Shown here: one piece after another, positions 32,201-39,508 of the stretch
Numbering within the stretch: position 1 is the first letter of the stretch
How the letters are laid out: each line of letters begins with the position of its first letter
Source of the DNA: Congregicoccus sp964517665
GTDB taxonomy: Bacteria; Verrucomicrobiota; Verrucomicrobiia; Opitutales; Opitutaceae
Direction: 5' to 3'
Length of the DNA: 39,508 bases
Assembly (NCBI GenBank): GCA_964517665.1
Contig: CAZFCY010000017.1
Location: 1-39,508 of the forward strand
Notes under the pieces: model-generated
The model's input: the letters and a program-made list of their open reading frames with translations, nothing else
What the model was told of the DNA's origin: nothing
Databases searched by the model: none
Translations under genes and position numbers: made by a program

Positions 32201-32763
32201 TTCGCAGCAACGTGGCCAGCCAGCTCCGCGATATCGTCTTCAACGAACTCGTCCCGCTCATGAACGGCCCCGCGGGCGAGCTGAGGGGCGCTGAAGCCAA
32301 CGATATTCTTGCGCGCGTGCGCTTCGAGGGGTCGATCTACAACCAGATGCTCCCGCGCCTTTCCGAGGAAGGGCTGCCGACCAACGAACTCCGCAAGTGG
32401 CGCTGGAACCTGGTCACGAACTATTCCTTCTCCGAAGGGCGCTTCAAGGGCTTCAACGTCGGCGCCGGCGTGCGCTGGCAGGACAAGGTCGCGATCGGCG
32501 CGCCGATCATCATGCACCCAGTCTTCGGCCCGGCCCCGGATGTCCGAAATCCCTATTACGGCCCGAGCGAGACGAACTACGACGCGTGGGTCGGCTACCG
32601 CCGCAAGTTCGAGCGCTTCAACTGGAGCATCCAGCTCAACGTCCGCAATATCGGCGTGGGCAACGAGCTGATTCCGGTTTCGGCCCAGCCCGACGGCAGC
32701 ATCGCCGGCTGGCGCATCGCCCCGTCGCAAAACTGGAGCCTGCGCAACACGTTCAGCTTCTAG
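29272..32763 (+). CDS. Large TonB-dependent receptor of Opitutaceae type
   Basis: A 1163-aa outer-membrane receptor. It has an unusually long signal region (to about residue 42, GFALLGTSAFGQA), then VELSPFEVNADQDTGYVASS, which holds the TonB box and linker. The plug follows: TDLKDVASSISVVTKDFMND, GLTRADISRDFFISSAPPDG, MEISRGANAMLFGLGSPSGI. The barrel ends WSLRNTFSF with a terminal Phe. This class is highly duplicated in Opitutus-like genomes and thought to import glycan fragments. Start could be Met4 (29281). Promoter and operator at 28993 and a terminator at 32804 bracket it. The neighbouring lyase and symporter suggest an oligouronide or similar ligand. Confidence 0.95.
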   Translation: MNTMNHRKNNAPRLSRHRLGWTGIAGLSAGFALLGTSAFGQATASASAPSNTGEDTVELSPFEVNADQDTGYVASSVQSGTRLRTDLKDVASSISVVTKDFMNDIAATNLEGLLIYTLGTEVGGVQGNFSDAGVVDNPNGQEIDYDGAFSSALPSTRVRGLTRADISRDFFISSAPPDGYNTDRMEISRGANAMLFGLGSPSGIVNSSLARARLDRNRTEIEFRTDQYGSYRGALDHNQVLVPGTLAFRVNALYDRKDFKIEEAWEKDRRLFLAGTYRPFRNTTLRANFERGNIDSNRPQIRPPGDAYTYWWDLGKPVYDPSSGDVGEARLLGTVSPGWPSPIATTGARAGWGYTTNIVTGQIGAITGAQKQMLLVYNDPNSSTMSIGLPGRPGVVGMRGGNINFGHPNAAGTALVTDSLQGMRELNSVYNRVVYVNDITANFWRATQITDPGIYDFYHHMLDPDKREWADWDAYNVTAEQLLFDGRGGVEVAYNREEFDNGSAMPLDSTISGYSLRIDINTHLPDGTPNPNFGRPFTTAYSRSVVKTAERDVARATAFYDLDLRETGSDWLGRALGSHRFQASHSRQTMSLLNEGGNFYFNNGADYNLAARGAVSSASSASRGAMIMRYLGPDVSASSSVARGAIQTPVSQWPDDVKSVNILWYDEPTSGALAGQNEWTTRNFGLLSARLKDPSDIRRNNLRYTREKVNSTVGILQSHWWDGTLVSTLGARRDHVITYDAGTARQAPATGTAILDEDFYPREVSNLTEDNFNWGVVLHVPDFIDGRLPWGTEISLFYNRAENFAPAGQRYDIYDNPLPHETGETKDYGVMISTLAGRVVLRAAKYETVSGISSTLGNLTQPLNNLSDWISDVQQEILRGHNVVDPDSNRVWDPAASEAAWSAWYNSPTGQALRNTFRAVETPNATDPELSDVTLNRRSGEVVAPSDVKSTGQEYELIVNPTRDWRISFNAAKAEAVRSNVASQLRDIVFNELVPLMNGPAGELRGAEANDILARVRFEGSIYNQMLPRLSEEGLPTNELRKWRWNLVTNYSFSEGRFKGFNVGAGVRWQDKVAIGAPIIMHPVFGPAPDVRNPYYGPSETNYDAWVGYRRKFERFNWSIQLNVRNIGVGNELIPVSAQPDGSIAGWRIAPSQNWSLRNTFSF

Positions 32764-32803
32764 TCGCGGCAGGTCGTCCCGCGATGGCTTGTTGAATCGA
32801 TCG

Positions 32804-32834
32804 ACCCCGCCATGTCCGTCGTGGCGGGGTTTTT
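32804..32834 (+). terminator. Rho-independent terminator after the TonB receptor
   Basis: ACCCCGCCA (32804-32812) and TGGCGGGGT (32822-32830) form a perfect 9-bp stem with a 9-base loop, followed directly by a T run. This is the clearest intrinsic terminator in the window, 40 bases past the receptor stop. The symporter therefore probably has its own promoter or depends on read-through. Confidence 0.88.
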
Positions 32835-32945
32835 CGCCCGCGCTTTTGATGGGATGCCCGCCGCCTCCGGCGCGGCGGGCGCGCCTCGATCCATTCTCCA
32901 TGTCGTCGCCGTTCCGGCCCCCGGATACAGGCATGCCTCGTTTTC

Positions 32946-34985
32946 ATGGGTGAGTTTCACATTCTCGATATAGCCGTCGTCGTCGCCTACGTGGTCGTGG
33001 TCATCGCGCTCGGCCGCCGTGCCGGCAGGAAAGCCGGCGCCCAGGGCGAGGAGGGCTTCTTCCTCGCCGGAAGAAAACTCGGAAAGGCGTATCAGTTCTT
33101 CCTCAATTTCGGCAATTCCACCGACGCGAACAACGCCGTCACCACCGCCAGCCTGACCTACCAGCAGGGCGTTTCCGGCGCGTGGCTGGCGTTCCAGATG
33201 ATATTCATGAACCCGTATTACTGGTTTATGAACCTCTGGTTCCGGCGGGCGCGGCTGGTCACGACCGCCGACCTGATCGAGGACCGGCTCGGGAGCCGCG
33301 GCCTGTCGCAGTTTTACGCGATCCTGCAAACGCTGACCGCCGTCATCGTCACCATCGGGTTCGGCAATCTGGTGACCTACAAGATCGCGAGCGCGCTGGT
33401 CGTGAAGCCCGAGGCCGCGTGGACGGCGGAGGAGCGCGCCTCGGTCGGGGACTATCACGTCTATCGCGGGCTGGAGAAGCTCGCGGCGGAGCGGGAGGCG
33501 CTCGCGCCGGCGGACCAGGCTCGGCTCGAGGTCCTGCGCGAGCGCGCCGCGCGCGGCGAGTTGCGCGGATTCATCACGCCGCTCGAGCCGCTGAGCTTCT
33601 ATATTGTCTATACGCTGGTCGTCGGGATTTATGTCGTCCTCGGAGGCATGGCGGCGACCGCGATCAACGAGGTCGTGCAGTCGCTGTTGATCCTGGCCTT
33701 TTCGTTCATGCTCCTGCCCGCCGGCCTGATCGCGATCGGCGGCGTGGGAGCGCTGAGCGAGAAGACGCCGGCGCACATGTTCGAGTTTTTCGGCGCCGCC
33801 GGCGTGAGCCAGGTCACCGGACTGACGGTGGCCGCGGTGTTTTTCGTCTCCTGGGTGCAGATCACCGGAATCATGGGCAACATGAGCATCGGCGGCTCCG
33901 CGAAAGGCGAATATGCGGCGCGGTTCGGCGCGGTGTCGGGCACGTACGCGAAGCGTTTCATGATCATTTTGTGGGCCTTCTGCGGCCTCGTCGCCTACGC
34001 GCTCTATTCCGGCGAGGATGCGCTGGCCGATCCCGACCTCGCCTGGGGCACGATGTCGCGCGATCTGCTCGGCCCCGGCCTGCTCGGCCTCATGCTCGCG
34101 GGCGTGCTCGCGGCCAACATGTCGTCGGTGGCCGCGCAGACGATGGCCGTGACCGCCCTCGTGGTGCGCAATGTCTGGCGGCACTTGCGCCCGAACATGA
34201 GCGAAGCCGGGGCCGTGACCGCCGGCCGCTGGACGATCGTGGTGGTGCTCGCGCTCGGCATTGTCGCGGCGCTGAGTTCGGACAGCATCTTCACGTTCTT
34301 CCAGTTGGTGCTCACGATCAATGTGCCGTTCGGCGCGGCCGTCCTGCTGATGTTTTTCTGGCGCCGCCTCACGGCGCCCGCGGTCTGGGTCGCGGTGCTG
34401 GTCTCGACCATCGTCAACATCGTCGGCCCGCTGGCGCTGGCGCGCCTGGATGCCGTGCGCCTGAATCCGGAACTGACCGTGCGCGTGGTCGATGCGAACG
34501 GCCGGAACCACCCGGTTTATTTCGACACGGTCGCGCGGTTGCGCCCGGCGGATCCGGAGAGCCCGCTGGAGGGGAGCGATCGTTTCCACACCGAGCTTTA
34601 TTTGCTGGGCCTGGCGGGCCTGAAAGTGGAGGAGCTGACGCCCGGGCATCGGTTTGCCGCGCGGCTCTTTTTCGATGGGCTGCTGCCGTTCGTCCTGCTC
34701 GTCGGCGTGAGCCTGTTCACGCGCGCGCCGACGGGCGCGAAGGTGGATCATTTCTTCGGGAAGATGAAGACGCCCGTGGCCGACACCCCGGAACTCGACG
34801 AGGCCGAAATGGCCAAAACGGACCGGGATCCCCATCGCTTCGATCACTTGAAACTCTTTCCGCGCTCGTCGTGGGAATTCACGAAATGGAACCGTCTCGA
34901 CACGCTGGGATTTCTCGCCTGCTGCGCGATCTCCGGCGCCATCGTCCTGTTCTTCTGGGGGCTGCTGGAAATTGTCTCGGCATAG
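32946..34985 (+). CDS. Sodium:solute symporter (SSS family)
   Basis: A 679-aa inner-membrane transporter with about 13 to 15 helices. The N-terminus HILDIAVVVAYVVVVIALGR is helix 1, and FFLAGRKLGKAYQFFLNFGN is the SSS signature region, followed by STDANNAVTTASLTYQQGVS. Later come YIVYTLVVGIYVVLGGMAAT, GLLGLMLAGVLAANMSSVAA and INVPFGAAVLLMFFWRRLTA. It uses the sodium gradient to import a sugar, uronate or similar solute. A longer soluble loop (residues about 150-210) and a C-terminal extension are present. Its position between the TonB receptor and other glycan genes suggests it takes up the product released by the lyase. Confidence 0.93.
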   Translation: MGEFHILDIAVVVAYVVVVIALGRRAGRKAGAQGEEGFFLAGRKLGKAYQFFLNFGNSTDANNAVTTASLTYQQGVSGAWLAFQMIFMNPYYWFMNLWFRRARLVTTADLIEDRLGSRGLSQFYAILQTLTAVIVTIGFGNLVTYKIASALVVKPEAAWTAEERASVGDYHVYRGLEKLAAEREALAPADQARLEVLRERAARGELRGFITPLEPLSFYIVYTLVVGIYVVLGGMAATAINEVVQSLLILAFSFMLLPAGLIAIGGVGALSEKTPAHMFEFFGAAGVSQVTGLTVAAVFFVSWVQITGIMGNMSIGGSAKGEYAARFGAVSGTYAKRFMIILWAFCGLVAYALYSGEDALADPDLAWGTMSRDLLGPGLLGLMLAGVLAANMSSVAAQTMAVTALVVRNVWRHLRPNMSEAGAVTAGRWTIVVVLALGIVAALSSDSIFTFFQLVLTINVPFGAAVLLMFFWRRLTAPAVWVAVLVSTIVNIVGPLALARLDAVRLNPELTVRVVDANGRNHPVYFDTVARLRPADPESPLEGSDRFHTELYLLGLAGLKVEELTPGHRFAARLFFDGLLPFVLLVGVSLFTRAPTGAKVDHFFGKMKTPVADTPELDEAEMAKTDRDPHRFDHLKLFPRSSWEFTKWNRLDTLGFLACCAISGAIVLFFWGLLEIVSA

Positions 34986-35127
34986 CCTGCCCCGGCATTT
35001 GCATGGAATCATGTCTGGATCGAAAAGGCGGCGGCCTCATGTCGATTCCCGCGCCATCGGGCGCTCGAAGGGCGCGTCCCGGCATGACGCGGGTCGCGCG
35101 CGCGGCGGGGCCCCGCGCGTTTGCGGG

Positions 35128-36252
35128 ATGAGAGCCCGGCGTTCCCTTCTTCTCTGCCGGAGCCTGCTTTTCTCCCTCCCGTTCGGCGCCGGCCTGCCAG
35201 CCGCGGGGAATCCGGCCGCGGCGGGATTCCAGCCTCCGTACCCGGAAAGCGAATACATCTCGGGCGTCGCCTTCGACGATCGCAGCGCGCGCACGGAGGC
35301 GCCCGGCAGCGACATCTTTCCCATCACCTGGGCGGCGAACGACGAACTCTACACCGCCTGGGGCGACGGCGGCGGCTTCGGCGGGAACAACGTCGCCGGA
35401 CGCGTTCTCCTCGGCGTCGCGCGCGTCAGTGGCGGACGCGACGATTACCGCGGCTTCAACATCGCGGGCGGCGTGGACGCGCCGCATCCGCCGCCGTTCG
35501 GCGGGAAGAGCGAGGGCATTCTCGCTCTCGGCGACACGCTCTATCTGTGGCGCGACGGCGATGCCTCGAGCCCGGGTTATTTCAAGTTCATCGAGCTGTG
35601 GCGCTCGGACGATCTCGGCGCGACGTGGCGCCACACGGGCGTGCGTTTCAGCAAGCCCGAGGGCGACGATTTCGCGGCGGACGACGCGGGCATCTTCGCG
35701 CCGGCCTTCTGTCAATTCGGCCGCGGCCACACGGGAGCGCGCGACGGATATGTGTATATATACGCGCCCGACAGCATCGATCCGACGCACTGGAGGGTGC
35801 GCCTGCCGGGACGGATCAATCTCCTCCGCGTCCCCCGCGACAGGATCGAGGACAAGGACGCCTACGAATTCTTCGCCGGCGGCGACGCGCGGGGCGGACT
35901 CCGCTGGACCGCGATCCCGAGTGAGCGCGCGCCCGTGTGGGAGGATCCGGTCAACGGCACGCACCGCATCGCCGTGAGTTTCAACCCGGTGTTGAAACGA
36001 TACCTGCTCACGACCATCGCGATCGATCGCGGCGGCTGGATGAGCATCTACGACGCGCCCGAGCCGTGGGGGCCGTGGACGCACGTCCACACCGAGCACA
36101 ATCCCGAGCGCTGGGGGCGGCTCACGATCATCTTCACCTTCGTCAACAAATGGCTCGGCGAAGACGGCCGCGACTTCGTGCTCGTGCACACGAAAAACGA
36201 TCACTGGTCGTCGATCGAAGGCCGGTTCGAACTCGTCGAAGACGGGCGCTGA
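35128..36252 (+). CDS. Exported stand-alone DUF4185-like (propeller-type) protein
   Basis: A 374-aa protein with a short signal peptide (SLLLCRSLLFSLPFGAGLPA) and one domain homologous to the C-terminal half of the fusion at 26511: WAANDELYTAWGDGGGF, GRGHTGARDGYVYIYAPDS, DKDAYEFFAGGD, FNPVLKRYLLTTIAID, IYDAPEPWGPWT and NKWLGEDGRDFVLVHTKNDH. Repeated strand units (ILALGDTLYLWRDG, WRSDDLGATWRHTG) suggest a beta-propeller as in sialidases or GH43 enzymes. Catalytic residues are not identified. It lies 142 bases after the symporter and may share its transcript. Probably glycan binding or cleavage. Confidence 0.8.
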   Translation: MRARRSLLLCRSLLFSLPFGAGLPAAGNPAAAGFQPPYPESEYISGVAFDDRSARTEAPGSDIFPITWAANDELYTAWGDGGGFGGNNVAGRVLLGVARVSGGRDDYRGFNIAGGVDAPHPPPFGGKSEGILALGDTLYLWRDGDASSPGYFKFIELWRSDDLGATWRHTGVRFSKPEGDDFAADDAGIFAPAFCQFGRGHTGARDGYVYIYAPDSIDPTHWRVRLPGRINLLRVPRDRIEDKDAYEFFAGGDARGGLRWTAIPSERAPVWEDPVNGTHRIAVSFNPVLKRYLLTTIAIDRGGWMSIYDAPEPWGPWTHVHTEHNPERWGRLTIIFTFVNKWLGEDGRDFVLVHTKNDHWSSIEGRFELVEDGR

Positions 36253-36300
36253 CATGAGGGATGAAGCGGATCCGATCGGGCGCCGTTGCGCCGCCGCGGG

Positions 36301-37653
36301 ATGTGTCGCGAGCGGGTGAAAACCGGCATGCCGCGAGAAACTCCCGCCTTCGACCCGGCGCCCGCCGGCCGCGCGATCGAGCGGGACTGGCGCGCGCTTT
36401 GCGACGGGATCGGCGAGCGCCGCGCCGGAACCGGGGGCGAGCGGCTCGCCGCGGAGTTCATACGCCGCGGACTGCGATCCGCCGGCCTCGCGGATGCGCG
36501 GATCGAGGCGTTTCCCTGCGGAGGCCCGCGCCGCTCCTCCGCCCGCGCCGAGGCGCGTGTAGGTGGAAAGTGGATACGCGTCGAGGCGGCGCCCGTCGTC
36601 GGCGCTCCCTCCACGCCGGGACGGAGGCCGATCGAGGCGGAACTCGTCTGGCTCGAGCTTCCGGAGGAGGAGCGGCTGCTCCGCCCGGGAAGCCTGCGCG
36701 GGCGCGTCCTCGCATGGTTCGGGCCCATGCCGACCGCCGTCGCGACGCACCGGCGGCTGATGGCGGCGCAGCCCGCGGCCGTGATCCACGTGGACGAGCG
36801 GCTGCCGTTTCCCTGGGTGAAGCACGACGGCGTGTATCCTTATTGGGCCCGGCGCCACGGCATGCCGCCGATGCTGACCGTGCCGTATGCCGACGCGTGG
36901 CGCTGGCGGCGCGCCGGCGTGGGCCGGTTGCGCGTTCAAGTGACGGTGGATCAGGGCGCCGCCGAGTCGCGCAATGTCGTCGCGGCCCTGCCCGGATCGG
37001 ATCCCGCGTTGCCGGCGATCGCGCTCATGGCGCATCACGACACCCAGCGCGGCAACCCCGGGGCGGACGACAATGCCTCGGGCGTCGTGTGCCTCCTTGC
37101 GCTCGCCCGCGCGCTGGCTCCGCTTCGCCTGCGGCGGACGGTCCGTTTCCTCTCCTTCGGGACCGAGGAGCAGTTGTCCGTGGGCTCGATGGAGCACGCG
37201 CGGCGGCATGGCGTGACGCCCGCCGACATCGGGCTGGTGATCAATTTCGACAGCGTTGCCTCGCCGCTGGGTCACTTCGTGCTCTCGGTCGCGGGCGGGA
37301 TCGCGCTGGCGCGCGCGGCGGAGCGCGCGCTTCGGGCCCGCGGGCTTGCGACGCAGACGCGGCGCGAGGTCACGCCCTTTGCGGATCAGTTTCCATTCAA
37401 CGCCGCGGGCATTCCGTCGCTCTTCTTCATGCGCGCGAACTTCCCGGGAGGCCGCTGGCAACACCACAGCGCGCACGACAATCTCGAGAACGTTTCCGTC
37501 GCGCCCGTGCTGCGGCTGCTCGCCGCGGCGGCGCCTTTCATCGCCGGCCTCGCGAGGCGCGCGCGCTGGCCTTTTCCCGCCACCCTCCCGCCGGAGCAAC
37601 TGCGCGAGGCCCGCCGGCTCGGGCGGGAATTGTTCGGCGTGCGCTTCCGGTAG
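36301..37653 (+). CDS. M28-family zinc peptidase
   Basis: An aminopeptidase-type protein of about 450 aa with no signal peptide. Numbering from the TTG at 36286, the co-catalytic zinc site is MAHHDTQRGNPGADDNASG (His250, Asp252, Asp262). FGTEEQLSVGS has the catalytic Glu294/295, INFDS has Asp322, and WQHHSAHDNLENV has His394. PFADQFPFNAAGIPSLFFM is the usual loop before the last ligand. Start is ATG 36301, with 36328 also possible. Classical substrates are peptides, but glutaminyl-cyclase-like roles occur. A link to the glycan genes is by position only. Confidence 0.88.
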   Translation: MCRERVKTGMPRETPAFDPAPAGRAIERDWRALCDGIGERRAGTGGERLAAEFIRRGLRSAGLADARIEAFPCGGPRRSSARAEARVGGKWIRVEAAPVVGAPSTPGRRPIEAELVWLELPEEERLLRPGSLRGRVLAWFGPMPTAVATHRRLMAAQPAAVIHVDERLPFPWVKHDGVYPYWARRHGMPPMLTVPYADAWRWRRAGVGRLRVQVTVDQGAAESRNVVAALPGSDPALPAIALMAHHDTQRGNPGADDNASGVVCLLALARALAPLRLRRTVRFLSFGTEEQLSVGSMEHARRHGVTPADIGLVINFDSVASPLGHFVLSVAGGIALARAAERALRARGLATQTRREVTPFADQFPFNAAGIPSLFFMRANFPGGRWQHHSAHDNLENVSVAPVLRLLAAAAPFIAGLARRARWPFPATLPPEQLREARRLGRELFGVRFR

Positions 37654-37689
37654 TTTTCCCAACGGGCGTTTCGAGACGAAACCCGCGGC

Positions 37690-37775
37690 GCGCGCGGCCA
37701 TCGTCAGCGGCGCCGGCCGCGGCATCGCGATCCGCCTCGCGCGGGAAGGCGCGCGCGTCGCGATCGCCTTTGCCG
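37690..37775 (+). pseudogene. N-terminal remnant of an SDR gene
   Basis: The frame reads AAIVSGAGRGIAIRLAREGA followed by RVAIAF, the first beta-alpha-beta unit of a short-chain dehydrogenase. The usual GIGxAIA is contracted by a few residues. The rest of the enzyme is missing. It lies in the 436-base gap between the peptidase and the LacI gene, so it is a decayed relic rather than a gene. Confidence 0.55.
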
Positions 37776-37798
37776 CGACGGGTGCCCGCGTTTCCGAT

Positions 37799-37812
37799 CA
37801 CATGCGCATGTG
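37799..37812. promoter_or_regulatory. Perfect 14-bp palindrome upstream of the LacI-family gene
   Basis: CACATGCGCATGTG is fully palindromic and matches CAAATGCGCATTTG at 12 of 14. It lies 278 bases before the regulator start, in DNA with no intact gene, so it could be an autoregulatory operator. The remaining gap to 38090 shows no other clear structure. Confidence 0.4.
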
Positions 37813-38089
37813 CATCGTGGCGGCCCGCGCGATTCGGTCCTCGCTTTCCCGAAGGGATTGCGCATGCTCGGCGCGCAAGGATTTTCCGTGCCACGGGGCG
37901 ATCAAATGACACGCGCGTTGGAGATGCATTTCCGTTCACGAACCGCCCGCTCGCGGCGGGTCCGCGGCCCTGCCGGGCGGGCGGGCGCCGGCCGGAAGTT
38001 TGCTTGCCATCGATCCGGCGCACCCAAGCCTCTCGCCGGTGTTTCTCCTCCCGGCTGCCTCGAGGCGGCCGTATCCATGTGTTTCATTT

Positions 38090-39172
38090 ATGGCGCGTAA
38101 CGGTTCCTCTTCCAAATCCAAGTCCCAGGGCCGGCGAGACCAGCCGGGCACGATAAAATCCATCCCGGACTTCGCAAAATCCCTCGGGCTCTCGAGCTGG
38201 ACGGTTTCCCGGGCGATCAACGGCCATCCTGAGGTGAGCGAGAAAACGCGCCGCCGCATCATGGCCGCGATGGAGGAGGTGGGCTTTCGCCCCAATCCAC
38301 TCGCGCGCGGCCTCGGCGGGCGGCGCACGAGCATGATCGGCGTGTGTTTCATGGGCCTGGGGAACCCGATCCTGGACCGGAAGGTGTACCACCTGCAGGA
38401 GTTTCTTCGGCAGCGCCAGTTGCGCAGCCTGCTCGAGATGCGCATGCGCGACGCGCAGCACGAGATCCGCGCGATCGAGGATTTCAAGCGCATCCATGTG
38501 GACGGCATCGTGCTCATTCACTCCGAGCTGGACGCGGAGATGTCGCGGCGCGTCTTCGAGGGGATGGCCGCGGTCCATGTCGATCCGCACGCGCCGCAGG
38601 ACAGCACGGCGTCGGTCTCGGTCGACCGCCACCGCGCGATGCGTTTGCTCACCGAGCATCTCCTGCGCCTCGGCCACGAGTCGTTCGTGTCGCTCGGCTT
38701 CGGCAAAAACGATCCCTGGCGCTGGCCGGCGCTGGTGGAAACCGTGCAGGCGCACGGCCTGAATCCCGCCAGGGCGATCACTGCGATCGAGACCGTGCCC
38801 GACGTGGACAGCCCGATCGAGGCCGGCGAGTTGATGACCGAGGCCGTGCTCCGGCGGGCGAAGCGGCCGACCGCGTTGATCGCGCTGGACGACCGGATGG
38901 CCCTGGGCGCGATCCAGGCGCTCAAGCACGCCGGGATCGACGTGCCGCGGCAGATGTCGGTCACCGGTTTCGACAACCTCGACCTCGCGCGGAAACTTCA
39001 TCCGACCCTCACCTCCGTGGAGCAAAATCCGCTCCGTTTGATGGAGCGCGCCGGCGCGATGCTGCTCGAGCAGCTCGAGGCCGCGCCCAAGACGCGGATC
39101 GCCCCCCGATCGGAAACCGTCGCGCCCGAGCTGGTCGTCGGCGAATCCACCGGCCCCGCCTGGCGCGGGTAG
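38090..39172 (+). CDS. LacI/GalR-family transcriptional regulator
   Basis: A 360-aa regulator with a short basic N-terminal extension, then the LacI helix-turn-helix SIPDFAKSLGLSSWTVSRAI and NGHPEVSEKTRRRIMAAMEE (residues about 24-63). The hinge helix is NPLARGLGGRRT. The periplasmic-binding-like ligand domain follows: MIGVCFMGLGNPI, VDGIVLIHSELD, LLRLGHESFVSLGFG, PTALIALDDRMALGAIQALK, VPRQMSVTGFDNLDLARKLH. It should sense a sugar-type effector and control the lyase / TonB / symporter genes. The central-CG palindromes in their upstream regions are plausible binding sites. Confidence 0.95.
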   Translation: MARNGSSSKSKSQGRRDQPGTIKSIPDFAKSLGLSSWTVSRAINGHPEVSEKTRRRIMAAMEEVGFRPNPLARGLGGRRTSMIGVCFMGLGNPILDRKVYHLQEFLRQRQLRSLLEMRMRDAQHEIRAIEDFKRIHVDGIVLIHSELDAEMSRRVFEGMAAVHVDPHAPQDSTASVSVDRHRAMRLLTEHLLRLGHESFVSLGFGKNDPWRWPALVETVQAHGLNPARAITAIETVPDVDSPIEAGELMTEAVLRRAKRPTALIALDDRMALGAIQALKHAGIDVPRQMSVTGFDNLDLARKLHPTLTSVEQNPLRLMERAGAMLLEQLEAAPKTRIAPRSETVAPELVVGESTGPAWRG

Positions 39173-39508
39173 CCAGGGGAGGGGGCGGCGTTCGCCGCCG
39201 CCACGGATGGGCCGAATGAACCCACGGGCCAACCAAGGCGCGGAGAGGGCCAGCGTGCCAAACGACGAGAAGATCGTCACTGGGCAGCTTCCCGGCCATC
39301 GGCCCTTCACAACTCGAACGAGACTTCACCTGCCTCGAACTGAACATCCCAGGGACCAGCCTGCCTCGCGCCACGTTCGCCGGTCGAACGGCGGGCCGCT
39401 TTAATCCGCGACGATGCCGGCGGGAACTGAGCTGGGGATGCGACTGCGCGATGTCTTCCTCGATCACCCGCCGGGCCTCGAGGAGGAGTGGGAGATGGAG
39501 GCCGGGCT
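39173..39508. other. Window end: no confident gene; possible start of a gene at 39414
   Basis: Past the LacI gene no family is recognisable. An ATG at 39414 opens MPAGTELGMRLRDVFLDHPP and stays open to the window edge (31 codons); it may be the 5' end of a gene cut by the window. A minus-strand frame (EARRVIEEDIAQSHPQLSS) overlaps it, so strand is uncertain. Confidence 0.2.

Noticed and set aside
29080..32934. A 1284-codon open frame antisense to the TonB receptor
   Set aside because: It is rich in Arg, Gly and Ala with no domain, and arises because the receptor's GC-rich codons leave the opposite strand free of stops.
34879..37725. A 948-codon minus-strand open frame across the DUF4185-like and peptidase genes
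   Set aside because: It crosses two well-supported plus-strand genes and has low-complexity composition; it is a GC-driven shadow.
6240..38460. Other ATGCGCAT sites at about 6272, 19300 and 38442
   Set aside because: They lie inside coding sequence (Met-Arg codon pairs) without the CAA/TTG flanks, so they were not counted as operators.
1..39508. tRNA genes, rRNA genes, CRISPR arrays, complete insertion sequences
   Set aside because: Read-through of both strands showed no cloverleaf-like T-loop sequences, no regularly spaced repeats and no transposase gene.

Overview
The window is a high-GC, densely coded stretch of chromosome. It most resembles Verrucomicrobiota, family Opitutaceae. The clues are a large TonB-dependent receptor with the VELSPFEVNADQDTGY-type N-terminus common in Opitutus relatives, a second TonB receptor, an exosortase, a LacI / TonB receptor / sodium symporter carbohydrate locus with no SusD, and almost no Shine-Dalgarno sequences. 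No rRNA, tRNA, CRISPR array or intact transposase was seen. A run of 10 Ns (6134-6143) marks a scaffold join. Because ribosome binding sites are weak, starts were chosen from protein N-termini and gene overlaps.

Layout. (1) 87-10155 is an envelope or extracellular polysaccharide cluster: two GT4 glycosyltransferases, a convergent pair (GT2 glycosyltransferase and an AONS/KBL-type PLP synthase), a multi-spanning membrane protein, then an overlapping run of sugar-nucleotide epimerase and DegT aminotransferase followed by a GtrB-like GT2. (2) 10173-15552 is mixed: an unknown 160-aa protein, a YfcD-like Nudix protein, a TonB receptor, a paired REP element, a small membrane protein and an SDR. (3) 15677-16390 is gene debris (a LuxR tail, a beta-helix fragment, two strong hairpins) beside a compact HxlR / SnoaL-like / SDR cassette (16368-17942). 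(4) 18109-24684 is largely housekeeping: ADP-ribose-type Nudix, accA, a TPR protein, modA, a Moco-fold protein, an exosortase, a second DegT aminotransferase and trpF. (5) 24812-39172 looks like a secreted-glycan or pectin utilisation locus: pectate lyase, a serine-hydrolase protein fused to a beta-propeller-like domain, a TonB receptor, a sodium:solute symporter, a stand-alone copy of the fused domain, an M28 peptidase and a LacI-family regulator.

How the genes may work together. In region 5, copies of a 14-bp palindromic motif close to CAAATGCGCATTTG (central CG, as in LacI operators) lie in the intergenic DNA around the pectate lyase, inside the TonB receptor promoter and upstream of the LacI gene. 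This suggests one LacI-controlled regulon: extracellular cleavage by the lyase and the fusion protein, outer-membrane uptake by the TonB receptor, inner-membrane uptake by the symporter.

A second theme is small inverted repeats at gene ends. Several different families supply the stop codon, and sometimes the last residues, of the adjacent gene. They probably serve as terminators between convergent genes.
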